This document shows, piece by piece, positions 37,256-45,720 of a stretch of 64,000 bases of DNA. Position 1 is the first letter of the stretch, and every line of letters begins with the position of its first letter. The position numbers and the translations under genes are program-made. Origin of the DNA: Streptomyces asoensis (GTDB lineage Bacteria > Actinomycetota > Actinomycetes > Streptomycetales > Streptomycetaceae); assembly GCF_016860545.1 (NCBI RefSeq), contig NZ_BNEB01000005.1, positions 2,108,001 to 2,172,000 on the forward strand, read 5' to 3'. Below the pieces are notes generated by a model that was given only the letters and a program-made list of their open reading frames with translations, was not told the origin of the DNA and made no database searches.

Positions 37256-37652
37256 TTCGCCTCTCCCCCTCTGGGTGTTCTGCGGTGTCTCCAGCGCACG
37301 TAACGCGTGAGAGGCCGGACTTGTGCCCGCCTCGAGGCGGAGATTTTGCCTCACATCAAGGTCTGTTACTCAATCGACACCCAACCGGACTCCTCACGAG
37401 TGATCGGCTGGGATGGCGATGCGGACCGTACACGGTCCCAATGCCGCACTTCAAAGGCGTCTCACCGTGTACTTCCCGTGATCAGGACCCCCGAAAACCC
37501 GGATTTTCCGGGCTTTACGAGGGCACTCATGATCACGGAGAGTAGATGGCCGGAAATTCGCCGTTGTGATCGATCACACACGGGGACCCCAGGTCAGGAC
37601 CCAGAAAATTCCGCGCAAAGCGAACATCCCCGCGTGTGTCGGCGACATGCTC
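37256..37652. promoter_or_regulatory. 397-bp structured, AT-richer promoter region of the DUF4193 gene
   Basis: No gene fits here. Three structures are visible. CCGTGATCA (37476-37484) is an exact complement of TGATCACGG (37530-37538). Between them is a small hairpin CCCGGA-TTT-TCCGGG (37498-37512). A 14-bp perfect palindrome TGTGATCGATCACA (37565-37578) looks like a CRP/FNR-type half-site pair but with 4 rather than 6 central bases. The shared GTGATC/GATCAC core in the first and third suggests one regulator with several sites. Confidence 0.55.
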
Positions 37653-38900
37653 TCAGACGGGGAAGGTGACCCGCATCACGAGCCCACCCCCCTCGCGCGG
37701 CTGCGCCGCGATATGCCCGCCGTGCGCCCGGGCCACGGACCGCACGATGGACAGGCCCAGCCCGACCCCCTTGTCGCTGCCCGTGCGTTCCGTGCGCAGC
37801 CTGCGGAACGGCTCGAACAGATTGTCGATCTCGTAGGCGGGAACGACCGGCCCGGTGTTCGACACCACCAGGACCGCCTGCCCGTGCTGGACCTCGGTGG
37901 TCACCTCCACCCAGCCGCCCTCGGGCACGTTGTACCGTACGGCGTTCTGCACGAGGTTCAGGGCGATCCGCTCCAACAGGACGCCGTTGCCCTGGACGAC
38001 CGCCGGCTTCTGCTCACCGCGGATCACGACGCCCTTGGCCGCCGCCTCGGCGTGCACCTGGTCGATGGCCTGCTCCGCGACCTCCGCGAGGTCGACCGGC
38101 TTGCGCTCGACGATCTGGTTGTCGCTGCGGGCGAGCAGCAGCAGCCCCTCGACGAGCTGCTCACTGCGCTCGTTGGTGGCCAGCAGCGTCTTGCCGAGCT
38201 GCTGGAGCTCCACGGGCGCGCCGGGGTCGGAGAGGTGCACCTCGAGCAGCGTGCGGTTGATCGCCAGCGGGGTCCTGAGTTCGTGCGAGGCGTTGCCCAC
38301 GAAGCGCTGCTGGGCGGTGAAGGCCCGCTGGAGGCGCTCCAGCATGTCGTCGAAGGTGTCGGCCAGCTCCTTCAGCTCGTCGTCCGGCCCGTCGAGCTCG
38401 ATCCGGCGGGACAGGTCCGAGCCCGCCACGGCGCGCGCGGTGCGGGTGATCCGGCCGAGCGGGGACAGCACGCGGCCGGCCATGGCGTAGCCGAAGGCGA
38501 AGGCGATCACGGCGAGGCCGAGGAGGGCCAGCAGGGAGCGGCTGAGGAGGTCGTCCAGGGCCGCCTGGCGCTGGTGGTCGATGCAGGCGCTGACCGCGGA
38601 GTTGAACTGCGTCAGGCCCGACTCGGCGGTGAGCCCGGAGCAGTCCGTGCTGGCCACCTTGATCACGCCGGTGGCGTTCACGATCTTGAAGGGCGGCTGG
38701 TTGCCCGTGCTGATGGCCTGCGCCGCCAGCAGGTAGATGATCGACAGCAGCAGGATGCCGGCGATCAGGAACATGCCGCCGTACAGCAGCGTGAGCCGTA
38801 TGCGGATGGTCGGGCGGAGCCAGGGGAAGGGGAGCTGCGGGCTCCTGGGGTCCCAGGTGGGCTTGGGGGGCGCCTGGGGAGGAGCGGGTGTCGAGGCCAT
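37653..38900 (-). CDS. cutS: CutS sensor histidine kinase
   Basis: A 415-residue membrane kinase, the CutS partner of CutR. Pro-rich cytosolic N terminus, TM1 about 38-60, a short extracellular sensor loop, TM2 about 122-143, HAMP, then the kinase core with His206 in NASHELRTPLAIN and catalytic boxes NLVQNAVRYN and GVGLGLSIVRSVARAHGG. The extracellular loop carries two cysteines, Cys87 and Cys106, which could form a disulfide and are reported as important in CutS signalling of extracytoplasmic protein-folding stress. It is encoded 5 bp after cutR. Confidence 0.92.
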   Translation of the reverse strand: MASTPAPPQAPPKPTWDPRSPQLPFPWLRPTIRIRLTLLYGGMFLIAGILLLSIIYLLAAQAISTGNQPPFKIVNATGVIKVASTDCSGLTAESGLTQFNSAVSACIDHQRQAALDDLLSRSLLALLGLAVIAFAFGYAMAGRVLSPLGRITRTARAVAGSDLSRRIELDGPDDELKELADTFDDMLERLQRAFTAQQRFVGNASHELRTPLAINRTLLEVHLSDPGAPVELQQLGKTLLATNERSEQLVEGLLLLARSDNQIVERKPVDLAEVAEQAIDQVHAEAAAKGVVIRGEQKPAVVQGNGVLLERIALNLVQNAVRYNVPEGGWVEVTTEVQHGQAVLVVSNTGPVVPAYEIDNLFEPFRRLRTERTGSDKGVGLGLSIVRSVARAHGGHIAAQPREGGGLVMRVTFPV

Positions 38901-38905
38901 GGCGG

Positions 38906-39559
38906 TCAGATCCGGTAGCCCGAACCGGGGACGGTGACGATCACCGGGGGTTCGCCCAGCTTGCGGCGGAGCGTCATGACGGTCACGCGGACGACGTTGG
39001 TGAACGGGTCGGTGTTCTCGTCCCAGGCCTTCTCGAGGAGCTGCTCGGCCGAGACCACCGCGCCCTCGCTGCGCATCAGCACCTCGAGGACGGCGAACTC
39101 CTTGGGCGCGAGCTGGACCTCCTTGCCCTCGCGGAAGACCTCGCGGCGGTTCGGGTCGAGCTTGATGCCGGCCCGCTCCAGGACCGGGGGCAGCGGCAGG
39201 CTGGTGCGCCGACCGAGGGCACGCACGCGTGCGATCAGCTCGCTGAACGCGAAGGGCTTGGGCAGGTAGTCGTCGGCGCCGATCTCCAGGCCCTCGACGC
39301 GGTCGCTGACGTCACCGGAGGCCGTGAGCATCAACACGCGTGTGGGCATGCCGAGTTCGACGATCTTCCGGCAGACGTCGTCACCGTGCACGAGGGGGAG
39401 GTCCCGGTCGAGGACGACCACGTCGTAGTCGTTGACGCCGATGCGCTCCAGGGCGGCCGCGCCGTCGTACACGACGTCGACGGCCATGGCCTCCCGGCGC
39501 AGTCCGGTGGCCACCGCATCGGCGAGCAGCTGCTCGTCCTCGACGACGAGTACGCGCAC
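38906..39559 (-). CDS. cutR: CutR response regulator
   Basis: A 217-residue OmpR-family regulator, the length of known CutR. The receiver begins MRVLVVEDEQLLADAVATGLRRE. Phospho-acceptor Asp51 lies in VVVLDRDLPLVHGDD. The C-terminal winged helix is LAPKEFAVLEVLMRSEGAVVSAEQLLEKAWDENTDPFTNVVRVTVMTLRRKLGEPPVIVTVPGSGYRI. GTG start at 39559. In S. coelicolor and S. venezuelae CutRS responds to extracellular stress and affects antibiotic production and secreted protein quality control. A TAAG direct repeat lies 100 bp upstream and may be its own binding site. Confidence 0.94.
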   Translation of the reverse strand: MRVLVVEDEQLLADAVATGLRREAMAVDVVYDGAAALERIGVNDYDVVVLDRDLPLVHGDDVCRKIVELGMPTRVLMLTASGDVSDRVEGLEIGADDYLPKPFAFSELIARVRALGRRTSLPLPPVLERAGIKLDPNRREVFREGKEVQLAPKEFAVLEVLMRSEGAVVSAEQLLEKAWDENTDPFTNVVRVTVMTLRRKLGEPPVIVTVPGSGYRI

Positions 39560-39974
39560 GTCGCTGGTCCTTCCTGTGTCCACCCGCGTAGCGCTCCGTG
39601 AGCGCACGCGGGCAGGGGGGCTGGTGAGTGTGTGCCTCCATCCTGCCCTTTTCGGCCATAAGTCGGCGGTAAGACGGGTGCGCGGAAGATGAAGGGCGGG
39701 TGTGAGGCCCGGGAATGCGAAATTTTCTCGCGGGGTTGAGGTTTCCGTGGAATGGAGCGCGGGGAGGACGGCTTTACATCCCGCGATCACGCTCTGCATG
39801 TGCCGCAGCACCATGTGGTACTCCGCCTTCCGTTTGCCGCAGAGCGGGCGTGGGTGTCCGGCACCGTCGCCGCCCGGCAGGGCAGTGCTGGGCACCTGTG
39901 CAGACGTGATCGCCCCTTCTCAACCGGCACACCCCCGTGCCATCGACCCACGACCCAGGACGAGGGGGCGCAGC
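39560..39974. other. 415-bp intergenic region upstream of cutR
   Basis: Should hold divergent promoters for cutR (minus) and the 57-aa gene (plus). A TAAG repeat is annotated separately. AT-richer words GCGAAATTTTCTCGC (39717-39731, an imperfect inverted repeat GCGA-N7-TCGC) and GGCTTTACATCCC near 39770 stand out. No coding frame is convincing. Confidence 0.5.
39659..39673. promoter_or_regulatory. TAAG-N7-TAAG direct repeat, candidate CutR site
   Basis: TAAG at 39659-39662 and 39670-39673 are 11 bp apart start to start, one helical turn, the layout bound by OmpR-family dimers. It lies 100 bp before the cutR GTG. Assignment to CutR is inference from spacing and position. Confidence 0.5.
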
Positions 39975-40148
39975 ATGGACGCATTCACCGCAGGACTTCT
40001 GCAGCGCATAAGGACGACCGAGTCCGACCTGACGCGGGCTCGCGACGAGGGCGACGACTTCCTCGTCGAGGTGGAACAGGCCGAGCTCGACGACCTGCGC
40101 CGCCTCGCCGCCGACCACGGTGTGGAGGTCGGCGCGACGAGCGTCTGA
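39975..40148 (+). CDS. 57-residue conserved small protein
   Basis: Sequence MDAFTAGLLQRIRTTESDLTRARDEGDDFLVEVEQAELDDLRRLAADHGVEVGATSV. It is acidic and predicted as two amphipathic helices separated by DEGDD. There is no signal peptide or cysteine. ATG 39975 has a G-rich GAGGGGGCG site upstream. It sits between cutR and the inositol-monophosphatase-like gene and ends before a strong shared terminator. I recall an orthologue at the same position in other streptomycetes. The function is unknown. Confidence 0.8.
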   Translation: MDAFTAGLLQRIRTTESDLTRARDEGDDFLVEVEQAELDDLRRLAADHGVEVGATSV

Positions 40149-40167
40149 GCAGTTCGCGAGCATGCGG

Positions 40168-40200
40168 AGGGGCCCCGGTGAATCCAGCACCGGGGCCCCT
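40168..40200. terminator. 13-bp-stem bidirectional hairpin
   Basis: AGGGGCCCCGGTG (40168-40180) pairs exactly with CACCGGGGCCCCT (40188-40200), loop AATCCAG, between convergent genes (57-aa gene and the inositol-monophosphatase-like gene). Confidence 0.88.
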
Positions 40201-40222
40201 TCGCGTGTCCGCCCGGAGCGGC

Positions 40223-41035
40223 TCAGTCGTGCCAGGCGCCGAAGTCCTCCAGGAGTCGCTGGAGGGGCTCGAAGACACCGGGGGTGGCCGCCACCGCGAG
40301 ATCGCGTGCGGGGCGCTCTCCCGGCCGTCCACCGGTCAGCGCGCCCGCCTCCCGGGCGATCAGGTCCCCCGCAGCGAGGTCCCAGGGGTGCAGTCCGCGT
40401 TCGTAGTAGCCGTCGAGGCGCCCCGCCGCGACGTCGCACAGGTCGACGGCGGCCGAGCCGCTGCGCCGGATGTCGCGCAGGAGCGGGATCAGCCGCTGCG
40501 CGACGTCCGCCTGGTGGGCGCGGACCTCGGTGACGTAGTTGAAGCCGGTGGAGACCAGGGCCTGGTCGAGGGGTGCCGTGGGACGGCAGGACAGGGCGCG
40601 CTCGCCCTGCGGGCCGGTGGCCCACGCTCCGCCGCCGCGCACCGCGTGGCAGGTCTCGCCGCGCATCGGGATCGCGACGACCCCGACGACGGTCTCGCCG
40701 TCCTGTTCGGCGGCGATGGAGACGGCCCAGGTGGGGAGCCCGTACAGGTAGTTGACCGTGCCGTCGAGGGGGTCGATCACCCAGCGGATCCCGCTGCTGC
40801 CCTCGCTGGAGGCGCCCTCCTCGCCGAGAAAACCGTCGTCGGGGCGGTGTTCGGAGATGAGGCCGGTGATCAGCTTCTCGGCCGCGATGTCCATCTCGGT
40901 GACCACGTCGATCGGGCTCGACTTGGTGGCGGCGACCGCGAGATCGGCCGGGCGGCCGTCCCTGAGGAGCTCGCCGGCCCGGCGGGCGGCCTCCTGGGCG
41001 AGTGCGAGCAGTTCGGTGTGCAGGGGGTGGGTCAC
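40223..41035 (-). CDS. inositol monophosphatase family protein
   Basis: A 270-residue Mg-dependent sugar/inositol phosphatase. The metal-binding triad is complete: GEEGASSEG (motif A), WVIDPLDGTVNY (DPxDGT), and HPWDLAAGDLIAREAGA (WDxAAG). These enzymes act on inositol-1-phosphate, histidinol phosphate or PAP-like substrates, and the sequence alone does not decide. GTG 41035 has GAGGA 6 bases upstream. It lies 8 bp after the ferrochelatase stop and is likely its operon partner. Confidence 0.92.
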   Translation of the reverse strand: MTHPLHTELLALAQEAARRAGELLRDGRPADLAVAATKSSPIDVVTEMDIAAEKLITGLISEHRPDDGFLGEEGASSEGSSGIRWVIDPLDGTVNYLYGLPTWAVSIAAEQDGETVVGVVAIPMRGETCHAVRGGGAWATGPQGERALSCRPTAPLDQALVSTGFNYVTEVRAHQADVAQRLIPLLRDIRRSGSAAVDLCDVAAGRLDGYYERGLHPWDLAAGDLIAREAGALTGGRPGERPARDLAVAATPGVFEPLQRLLEDFGAWHD

Positions 41036-41043
41036 GCCGTTCC

Positions 41044-42171
41044 TCACGCGTAGGGGCTGTCGGCGCCCGCGGCGGCGGGCCTGGGGGCTCGGGCGGGGCA
41101 GCAGCCGACCGGGCAGAGGTCGTGGCTCGCGCCCAGCGCGCCGAGGGCGCACGGGGTGACCTCGCGTCCGCTCTCCGTCGCGGCCCGCTCCAGCACGAGC
41201 TCACGGATCGCGGCGGCGAAGCGCGGATCGGCGCCGACGGTGGCCGAGCGGCGCACCGGCAGGCCCAGTTCCCCAGCCTTGGCCGTGGCCTCCGTGTCGA
41301 GGTCGTAGAGGACCTCCATGTGGTCGGAGACGAAACCGATGGGTGCCATCACGACGGCCGGGACACCCGCCGCGTGCCGCTCCTCGAGGTGGTCGCAGAT
41401 GTCGGGCTCGAGCCAGGGGATGTGCGGCGCGCCGGAGCGCGACTGGTAGACGAGCTGCCAGGGGTGGTCCACGCCGGTGCGCTCGCGGACGGCGTCGGCG
41501 ACGAGCCGTGCGGTGTCGAGGTGCTGTCGCACGTACGCGCCGCCGTCGCCCTGCTGCTCGACCGGGCCGGAGGTGTCGGCGGAGGCGGTCGGGATCGAGT
41601 GCGTCGAGAAGGCGATGTGCGCGCCCTCGCGGACGTCGTCGGGGAGGTCGGCCAGCGACCGCAGCACGCCTTCGATCATGGGCTCCAGGAAGCCCGGGTG
41701 GTTGAAGTAGTGCCGCAGCTTGTCGATCTTCGGCAGGTCGAGGCCCTCGGCCTCCAGCGCGGCCAGCGCGTCGGCGAGGTTCTCGCGGTACTGGCGGCAG
41801 CCGGAGTACGAGGCGTAGGCGCTGGTGGCCAGCACGAGGATGCGGCGGCGGCCGTCGGCCACCATCTCGCGCAGGGTGTCCGTGAGGTACGGGGCCCAGT
41901 TGCGGTTGCCCCAGTAGACCGGCAGGTCGAGGCCGTGGTCGGCGAAGTCCTTGCGCAGGGCGTCGAGCAGGGCGCGGTTCTGGTCGTTGATGGGGCTGAC
42001 CCCGCCGAAGAGGAAGTAGTGCTGCCCGACCTCCTTGAGGCGTTCCTTGGGGATACCTCGCCCGCGGGTCACGTTCTCCAGGAACGGGACCACGTCGTCC
42101 GGGCCTTCCGGGCCGCCGAAGGAGAGCAGGAGCAGGGCGTCGTAGGGGGTGGCATCGAGCGCATCTCGCAT
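41044..42171 (-). CDS. hemH: coproporphyrin ferrochelatase (HemH/CpfC) with [2Fe-2S] cysteines
   Basis: A 375-residue ferrochelatase that inserts iron into coproporphyrin III in the actinobacterial haem route. Starts MRDALDATPYDALLLLSFGGPEGPDDVVPFLENVTRGRGIP. The conserved metal/porphyrin histidine is in HIAFSTHSIP, with a second catalytic acidic region at DHMEVLYDLDTEA. Four cysteines typical of the Fe-S cluster forms occur at Cys125 (SYSGCRQYREN) and in the C-terminal CALGALGASHDLCPVGCCP (341, 353, 357, 358). ATG 42171. The divergent promoter contains a possible iron box, fitting iron control of haem synthesis and transport. Confidence 0.93.
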   Translation of the reverse strand: MRDALDATPYDALLLLSFGGPEGPDDVVPFLENVTRGRGIPKERLKEVGQHYFLFGGVSPINDQNRALLDALRKDFADHGLDLPVYWGNRNWAPYLTDTLREMVADGRRRILVLATSAYASYSGCRQYRENLADALAALEAEGLDLPKIDKLRHYFNHPGFLEPMIEGVLRSLADLPDDVREGAHIAFSTHSIPTASADTSGPVEQQGDGGAYVRQHLDTARLVADAVRERTGVDHPWQLVYQSRSGAPHIPWLEPDICDHLEERHAAGVPAVVMAPIGFVSDHMEVLYDLDTEATAKAGELGLPVRRSATVGADPRFAAAIRELVLERAATESGREVTPCALGALGASHDLCPVGCCPARAPRPAAAGADSPYA

Positions 42172-42275
42172 GAGTCGATCCTGCCACCCGCCTCCGACAG
42201 GCGGGAAACGGTGGGGTGCCCGGCGGGGTTCCGGACAGGTTCCGGACGGGGACACCGAGGCGGCGGACGGATGTA

Positions 42276-42294
42276 TTAGGGTGGCCTAACTTCG
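42276..42294. promoter_or_regulatory. possible iron box (IdeR/DmdR1-like) between hemH and an MFS gene
   Basis: TTAGGGTGGCCTAACTTCG agrees with the IdeR/DmdR consensus TTAGGTTAGGCTAACCTAA at about 13 of 19 positions, including TTAGG and CTAAC. It lies 105 bp upstream of hemH and 137 bp before the MFS start, so either or both could be iron-regulated. The match is partial. Confidence 0.5.
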
Positions 42295-42430
42295 TAAGCT
42301 GTATGAGCCACGTACACGCCTTACCTGGTTCACCGGGCTCACCGCACGCCTCGCCGAGTCCCACCGAAGCCGCCTCACCTCATGCCGCGCCGAGCCGCCA
42401 CGCGCGCGTGCCAGGACCACCGGAGACCCC

Positions 42431-43669
42431 GTGCCCAGCCCCTACCGCGCTCTGTTCGCCGCCCCCGGCTCCAAGGGCTTCTCCGCCGCGGGATTCCTCG
42501 GCAGGATGCCGCTGTCGATGATGGGCATCGGCGTGGTCACCATGGTCTCCCAGCTCACCGGGCGCTACGGGCTGGCGGGAGCGCTCTCGGCGACCATTGC
42601 GCTGGCCGCCGCCGCCTTCGGCCCGCAGATCTCGCGTCTGGTGGACGTCCACGGTCAGCGCAGGGTGCTGCGCCCCGCGACGCTGGTCGCGCTCACGGCC
42701 GGGGCAGGGCTGCTGCTGGCCGCGCACCTCGGGTGGCCGGACTGGGTGCTGTTCGTGTGCGCCGCCGGGGTGGGCACCGTGCCGAGTCTCGGCGCGATGG
42801 TCCGGGCGCGCTGGGCGGCCCTGTACCGGGGAACGCCACAGCTGCACACCGCGTACTCCTTCGAGTCCGTGGTGGACGAGGTGTGCTTCATCTTCGGGCC
42901 GATCATCTCCATCGGCCTGTCCACCGTCTGGTTCCCCGAGGCGGGACCGCTCCTGGCGGCCTGTTTCCTGGCCGCCGGCGTCTTCTGGCTGACCGCACAG
43001 CGGGCCACGGAGCCCGCGCCGCACCCCCGCGGGCAGAGCGGCGGCGGTTCGGCGCTGCGTTCGCCCGGTCTCCAGGTGCTGGTGGCCACCTTCGTGGCGA
43101 CCGGGACGATCTTCGGGGCGATCGACGTCGTCACCGTCGCCTTCGCGGAGGAGCAGGGCCACAAGGGCGCCGCCAGTGTCGTCCTCGCGCTCTACGCGGC
43201 GGGTTCCTGCGCGGCCGGACTCGTGTTCGGGCTGTTGCAGCTCAAGGGGGCCCCTGAGCGGCGCTGGCTGCTGGGCGTGTTCATGATGGGCGTGAGTATG
43301 ATCCCCCTCCTACTGGTCGGAAACTTGCCGTTTCTGGCCGTGGCGCTGTTCTTTGCGGGCCTGGCCATCGCTCCCACGATGATCACCACGATGTCCCTCA
43401 TCGAAAAGCACGTACCACGCGCACAACTGACCGAGGGCATGACCTGGATCAGCACCGGGCTCGCGGTCGGCGTCGCGCTCGGCTCCTCCATCGCCGGCTG
43501 GGTCATCGACGCGGCGGGCGCACGGGCCGGGTACGGGGTTCCGGCGGTGTCCGGAGCCGTCGCGGTCGCGGTCGGTTTCCTGGGCTACCGCCGGCTGAGC
43601 AGGCCGGCTCCGGGTCGGGGAGGCAGCGTTGAGCAGCACGACGAGCGCGAAGAACGGCACGTGGCGTAA
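42431..43669 (+). CDS. MFS transporter
   Basis: A 412-residue 12-helix major facilitator. Begins MPSPYRALFAAPGSKGFSAAGFLGRMPLSMMGIGVVTMVSQLTGRYGLAGALSATIALAAAAFGPQISRLVDVHGQRRVLRPATLV, with DVHGQRRVLRP as the motif-A loop. There is a second half from about 210. The GTG at 42431 is chosen. Its 3' end overlaps the start of the oxidase gene by 41 bp in another frame, so the two are co-transcribed. A possible iron box lies in the promoter. It could export a siderophore or haem-related metabolite, but the substrate is unknown. Confidence 0.88.
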   Translation: MPSPYRALFAAPGSKGFSAAGFLGRMPLSMMGIGVVTMVSQLTGRYGLAGALSATIALAAAAFGPQISRLVDVHGQRRVLRPATLVALTAGAGLLLAAHLGWPDWVLFVCAAGVGTVPSLGAMVRARWAALYRGTPQLHTAYSFESVVDEVCFIFGPIISIGLSTVWFPEAGPLLAACFLAAGVFWLTAQRATEPAPHPRGQSGGGSALRSPGLQVLVATFVATGTIFGAIDVVTVAFAEEQGHKGAASVVLALYAAGSCAAGLVFGLLQLKGAPERRWLLGVFMMGVSMIPLLLVGNLPFLAVALFFAGLAIAPTMITTMSLIEKHVPRAQLTEGMTWISTGLAVGVALGSSIAGWVIDAAGARAGYGVPAVSGAVAVAVGFLGYRRLSRPAPGRGGSVEQHDEREERHVA

Positions 43670-44948
43670 CTGGGGCGGCAACGTCGTCGCACGCCCCGCG
43701 CGGGAGGTCACGCCCGCCTCCGTCGACGAACTGGCCGAGGCCGTGCGCCGGGCCGCCGAGGACGGACTGAAGGTGAAGGCCGTCGGCACCGGCCACTCCT
43801 TCACGTCGATCGCGGCGACCGACGGCGTATTGATCCGCCCTCAACTGTTGACCGGGATCCGCAACATAGATCGTGACGGCATGACCGTCACCGTCGAGGC
43901 CGGTACGCCGCTCAAGAGACTCAACCTGGCGCTGGCGCGCGAGGGGCTGTCGCTGACGAACATGGGCGACATCATGGAGCAGACGGTCTCCGGGGCCACC
44001 AGCACCGGAACGCACGGCACCGGCCGGGAGTCGGCCTCCATCGCCGCCCAGATCAAGGCCCTGGAACTCGTCACCGCGGACGGCTCGGTCGTCGTCTGCT
44101 CCGAGAAGGAGAACCCGGAGGTCTTCGCGGCCGCGCGGATCGGCCTGGGCGCCCTCGGCATCGTCACCGCGATCACCTTCGCCGTGGAGCCGCTCTTCCT
44201 CCTCACCGCTCGGGAGGAGCCGATGCCTCTCGACAAGGTCCTCGCCGACTTCGACGAGCTGTGGGCCGAGAACGAGCACTTCGAGTTCTACTGGTTCCCG
44301 CACACCGGCAGCACCAACACCAAGCGCAACAACCGCAGCGCGGGCCCGCGCAAGCCGGTGAGCCAGGTGTCGAGCTGGATCGAGGACGAGCTCCTCTCCA
44401 ACGGCGTCTTCCAGGTGGCCCAGTGGGTCGGCCGGGCGGTGCCGGCCACCGTCCCGGCGATCGCCCAGGTCTCCAGCAAGGCACTGTCGGCGCGCACCTA
44501 CACGGACATCCCCTACAAGGTCTACACCTCCCCGCGCCGGGTGCGTTTCGTGGAGATGGAGTACGCCGTCCCGCGCGAGGCGGTGACCGAGACCCTGCGC
44601 GAGCTGAGGACGATGGTGGAACGCTCGGGCCTGCGTGTCAGCTTCCCCGTGGAGGTGCGCACGGCACCCGCCGACGACATCACCCTGTCCACCGCCTCGG
44701 GCCGCGACAGCGCCTACATCGCGGTCCACATGGTGAAGGGGACGCCCTACCAGGGGTACTTCACCGCAGCCGAGCGCATCTTCACCGCCCACGAGGGCCG
44801 GCCGCACTGGGGCAAGGTGCACACGCGTGACGCGGAGTACTTCGCGGACGTCTATCCGCGCTTCGGCGAGTTCACGGCGCTGCGGGACCGCCTGGATCCT
44901 GAGCGCCGCTTCCAGAACGACTATCTGCGGAGGGTGCTGGGCTCGTAG
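43629..44948 (+). CDS. FAD-linked sugar-1,4-lactone/alditol oxidase
   Basis: A 439-residue VAO-family flavoprotein with N-terminal FAD_binding_4 domain and C-terminal ALO (D-arabinono-1,4-lactone oxidase) domain. KAVGTGHSFTSIAATDGVLI is the FAD-binding start, where the H can carry covalent FAD in alditol oxidases. SGATSTGTHGTGRESASIAAQIKALELVTADG and the C-terminal PHWGKVHTRDAEYFADVYPRFGEFTALRDRLDPERRFQNDYL are family hallmarks. TTG at 43629 with GGGGAGG 6 bases upstream fits the conserved start and gives overlap with the MFS gene. It probably oxidises alditols (xylitol/sorbitol) or aldonolactones. Confidence 0.92.
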   Translation: MSSTTSAKNGTWRNWGGNVVARPAREVTPASVDELAEAVRRAAEDGLKVKAVGTGHSFTSIAATDGVLIRPQLLTGIRNIDRDGMTVTVEAGTPLKRLNLALAREGLSLTNMGDIMEQTVSGATSTGTHGTGRESASIAAQIKALELVTADGSVVVCSEKENPEVFAAARIGLGALGIVTAITFAVEPLFLLTAREEPMPLDKVLADFDELWAENEHFEFYWFPHTGSTNTKRNNRSAGPRKPVSQVSSWIEDELLSNGVFQVAQWVGRAVPATVPAIAQVSSKALSARTYTDIPYKVYTSPRRVRFVEMEYAVPREAVTETLRELRTMVERSGLRVSFPVEVRTAPADDITLSTASGRDSAYIAVHMVKGTPYQGYFTAAERIFTAHEGRPHWGKVHTRDAEYFADVYPRFGEFTALRDRLDPERRFQNDYLRRVLGS

Positions 44949-45720
44949 CGGAGTCCGCGGGGGCGGGGCTCACCGTGGCGTCGTCCGTCCCCGCGCCGCC
45001 CCCGGTCGCCGTGGGAGCCGGCGTCGTCGCGTCGGCCGTGGCGCCGTTCGGGTCCTCGCCCGCGCCGTCGCCGCCGCCGTCCGCCGAGGAGGGGGTCCCT
45101 CCCGAGGGAACCGTTCCCGCCTCCCCGGCCGAGGAGGACGAAGGCGGGGGCGAGGGAGTGCCCGCGGAGGGCACGCCGGTGCCGGATCCGTCGCCGGAGG
45201 TCCCGGGTGAGGGATCCGACGGGGAACCGGAGGACGAGCCACCGCCCGTGACCGCCTGACCGACCGTCGTGCCCCCGTCGCCGTCGAAGCTGTCGCCCGA
45301 CACCAGCTCGTACGTGGTGATCCCGGCCATCGCCACGGCGAAGACGAGCGCGGCCGCCGTCACCGGCCGCCTGCGGCCCCGGGCCCGGTGGACGGTCCCC
45401 GGGCCGAACTCCCCCGGCCCGGGTGCGCCGCGCCCCGCCGGGTCGGCCGCCGGACGCGCGTCCCGTGTCTGCGCCTCGCGCAATTGCTCGCCGGTGCGGC
45501 GGAAGAAGTGCTGGAAGAGCGTCCCGCCGCAGGTGGCGACGACGCTGACCAGACCCGCGCCCAGGATCGTGCCGTAGACCCCGGCGTACGAGGCGAGTTT
45601 CGCGGCGACCACCGCCGCCACCGCGCTGCCCGCGACCTGAGGCACGCTCAGGTCGATCCGCTTCCGCCCTCCCTCCCCCTCGGCGCTCGGCCCGTCGACG
45701 GTTTCCGGCTTTTCGCGCAT
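44872..45720 (-). CDS. hypothetical membrane protein with Ser/Gly/Pro-rich tail
   Basis: A 282-residue protein. Residues 25-68 (VPQVAGSAVAAVVAAKLASYAGVYGTILGAGLVSVVATCGGTLFQHFF) contain two hydrophobic segments, a third lies at VTAAALVFAVAMAGITTYELVSG near 125, and the last 140 residues are a low-complexity, probably extracellular stalk (GSSSGSPSDPSPGTSGDGSG). ATG 45720 is chosen; the ribosome binding site is weak. Its 3' end overlaps the convergent oxidase gene by 77 bp. No function can be given. It may attach to the envelope. Confidence 0.7.
   Translation of the reverse strand: MREKPETVDGPSAEGEGGRKRIDLSVPQVAGSAVAAVVAAKLASYAGVYGTILGAGLVSVVATCGGTLFQHFFRRTGEQLREAQTRDARPAADPAGRGAPGPGEFGPGTVHRARGRRRPVTAAALVFAVAMAGITTYELVSGDSFDGDGGTTVGQAVTGGGSSSGSPSDPSPGTSGDGSGTGVPSAGTPSPPPSSSSAGEAGTVPSGGTPSSADGGGDGAGEDPNGATADATTPAPTATGGGAGTDDATVSPAPADSATSPAPSADSRSGSGAQDPGGPAAP

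Noticed and set aside
37565..37578. Classical CRP site TGTGA-N6-TCACA
   Set aside because: The palindrome has only 4 central bases, so it does not match the CRP consensus; retained as an unassigned palindrome.
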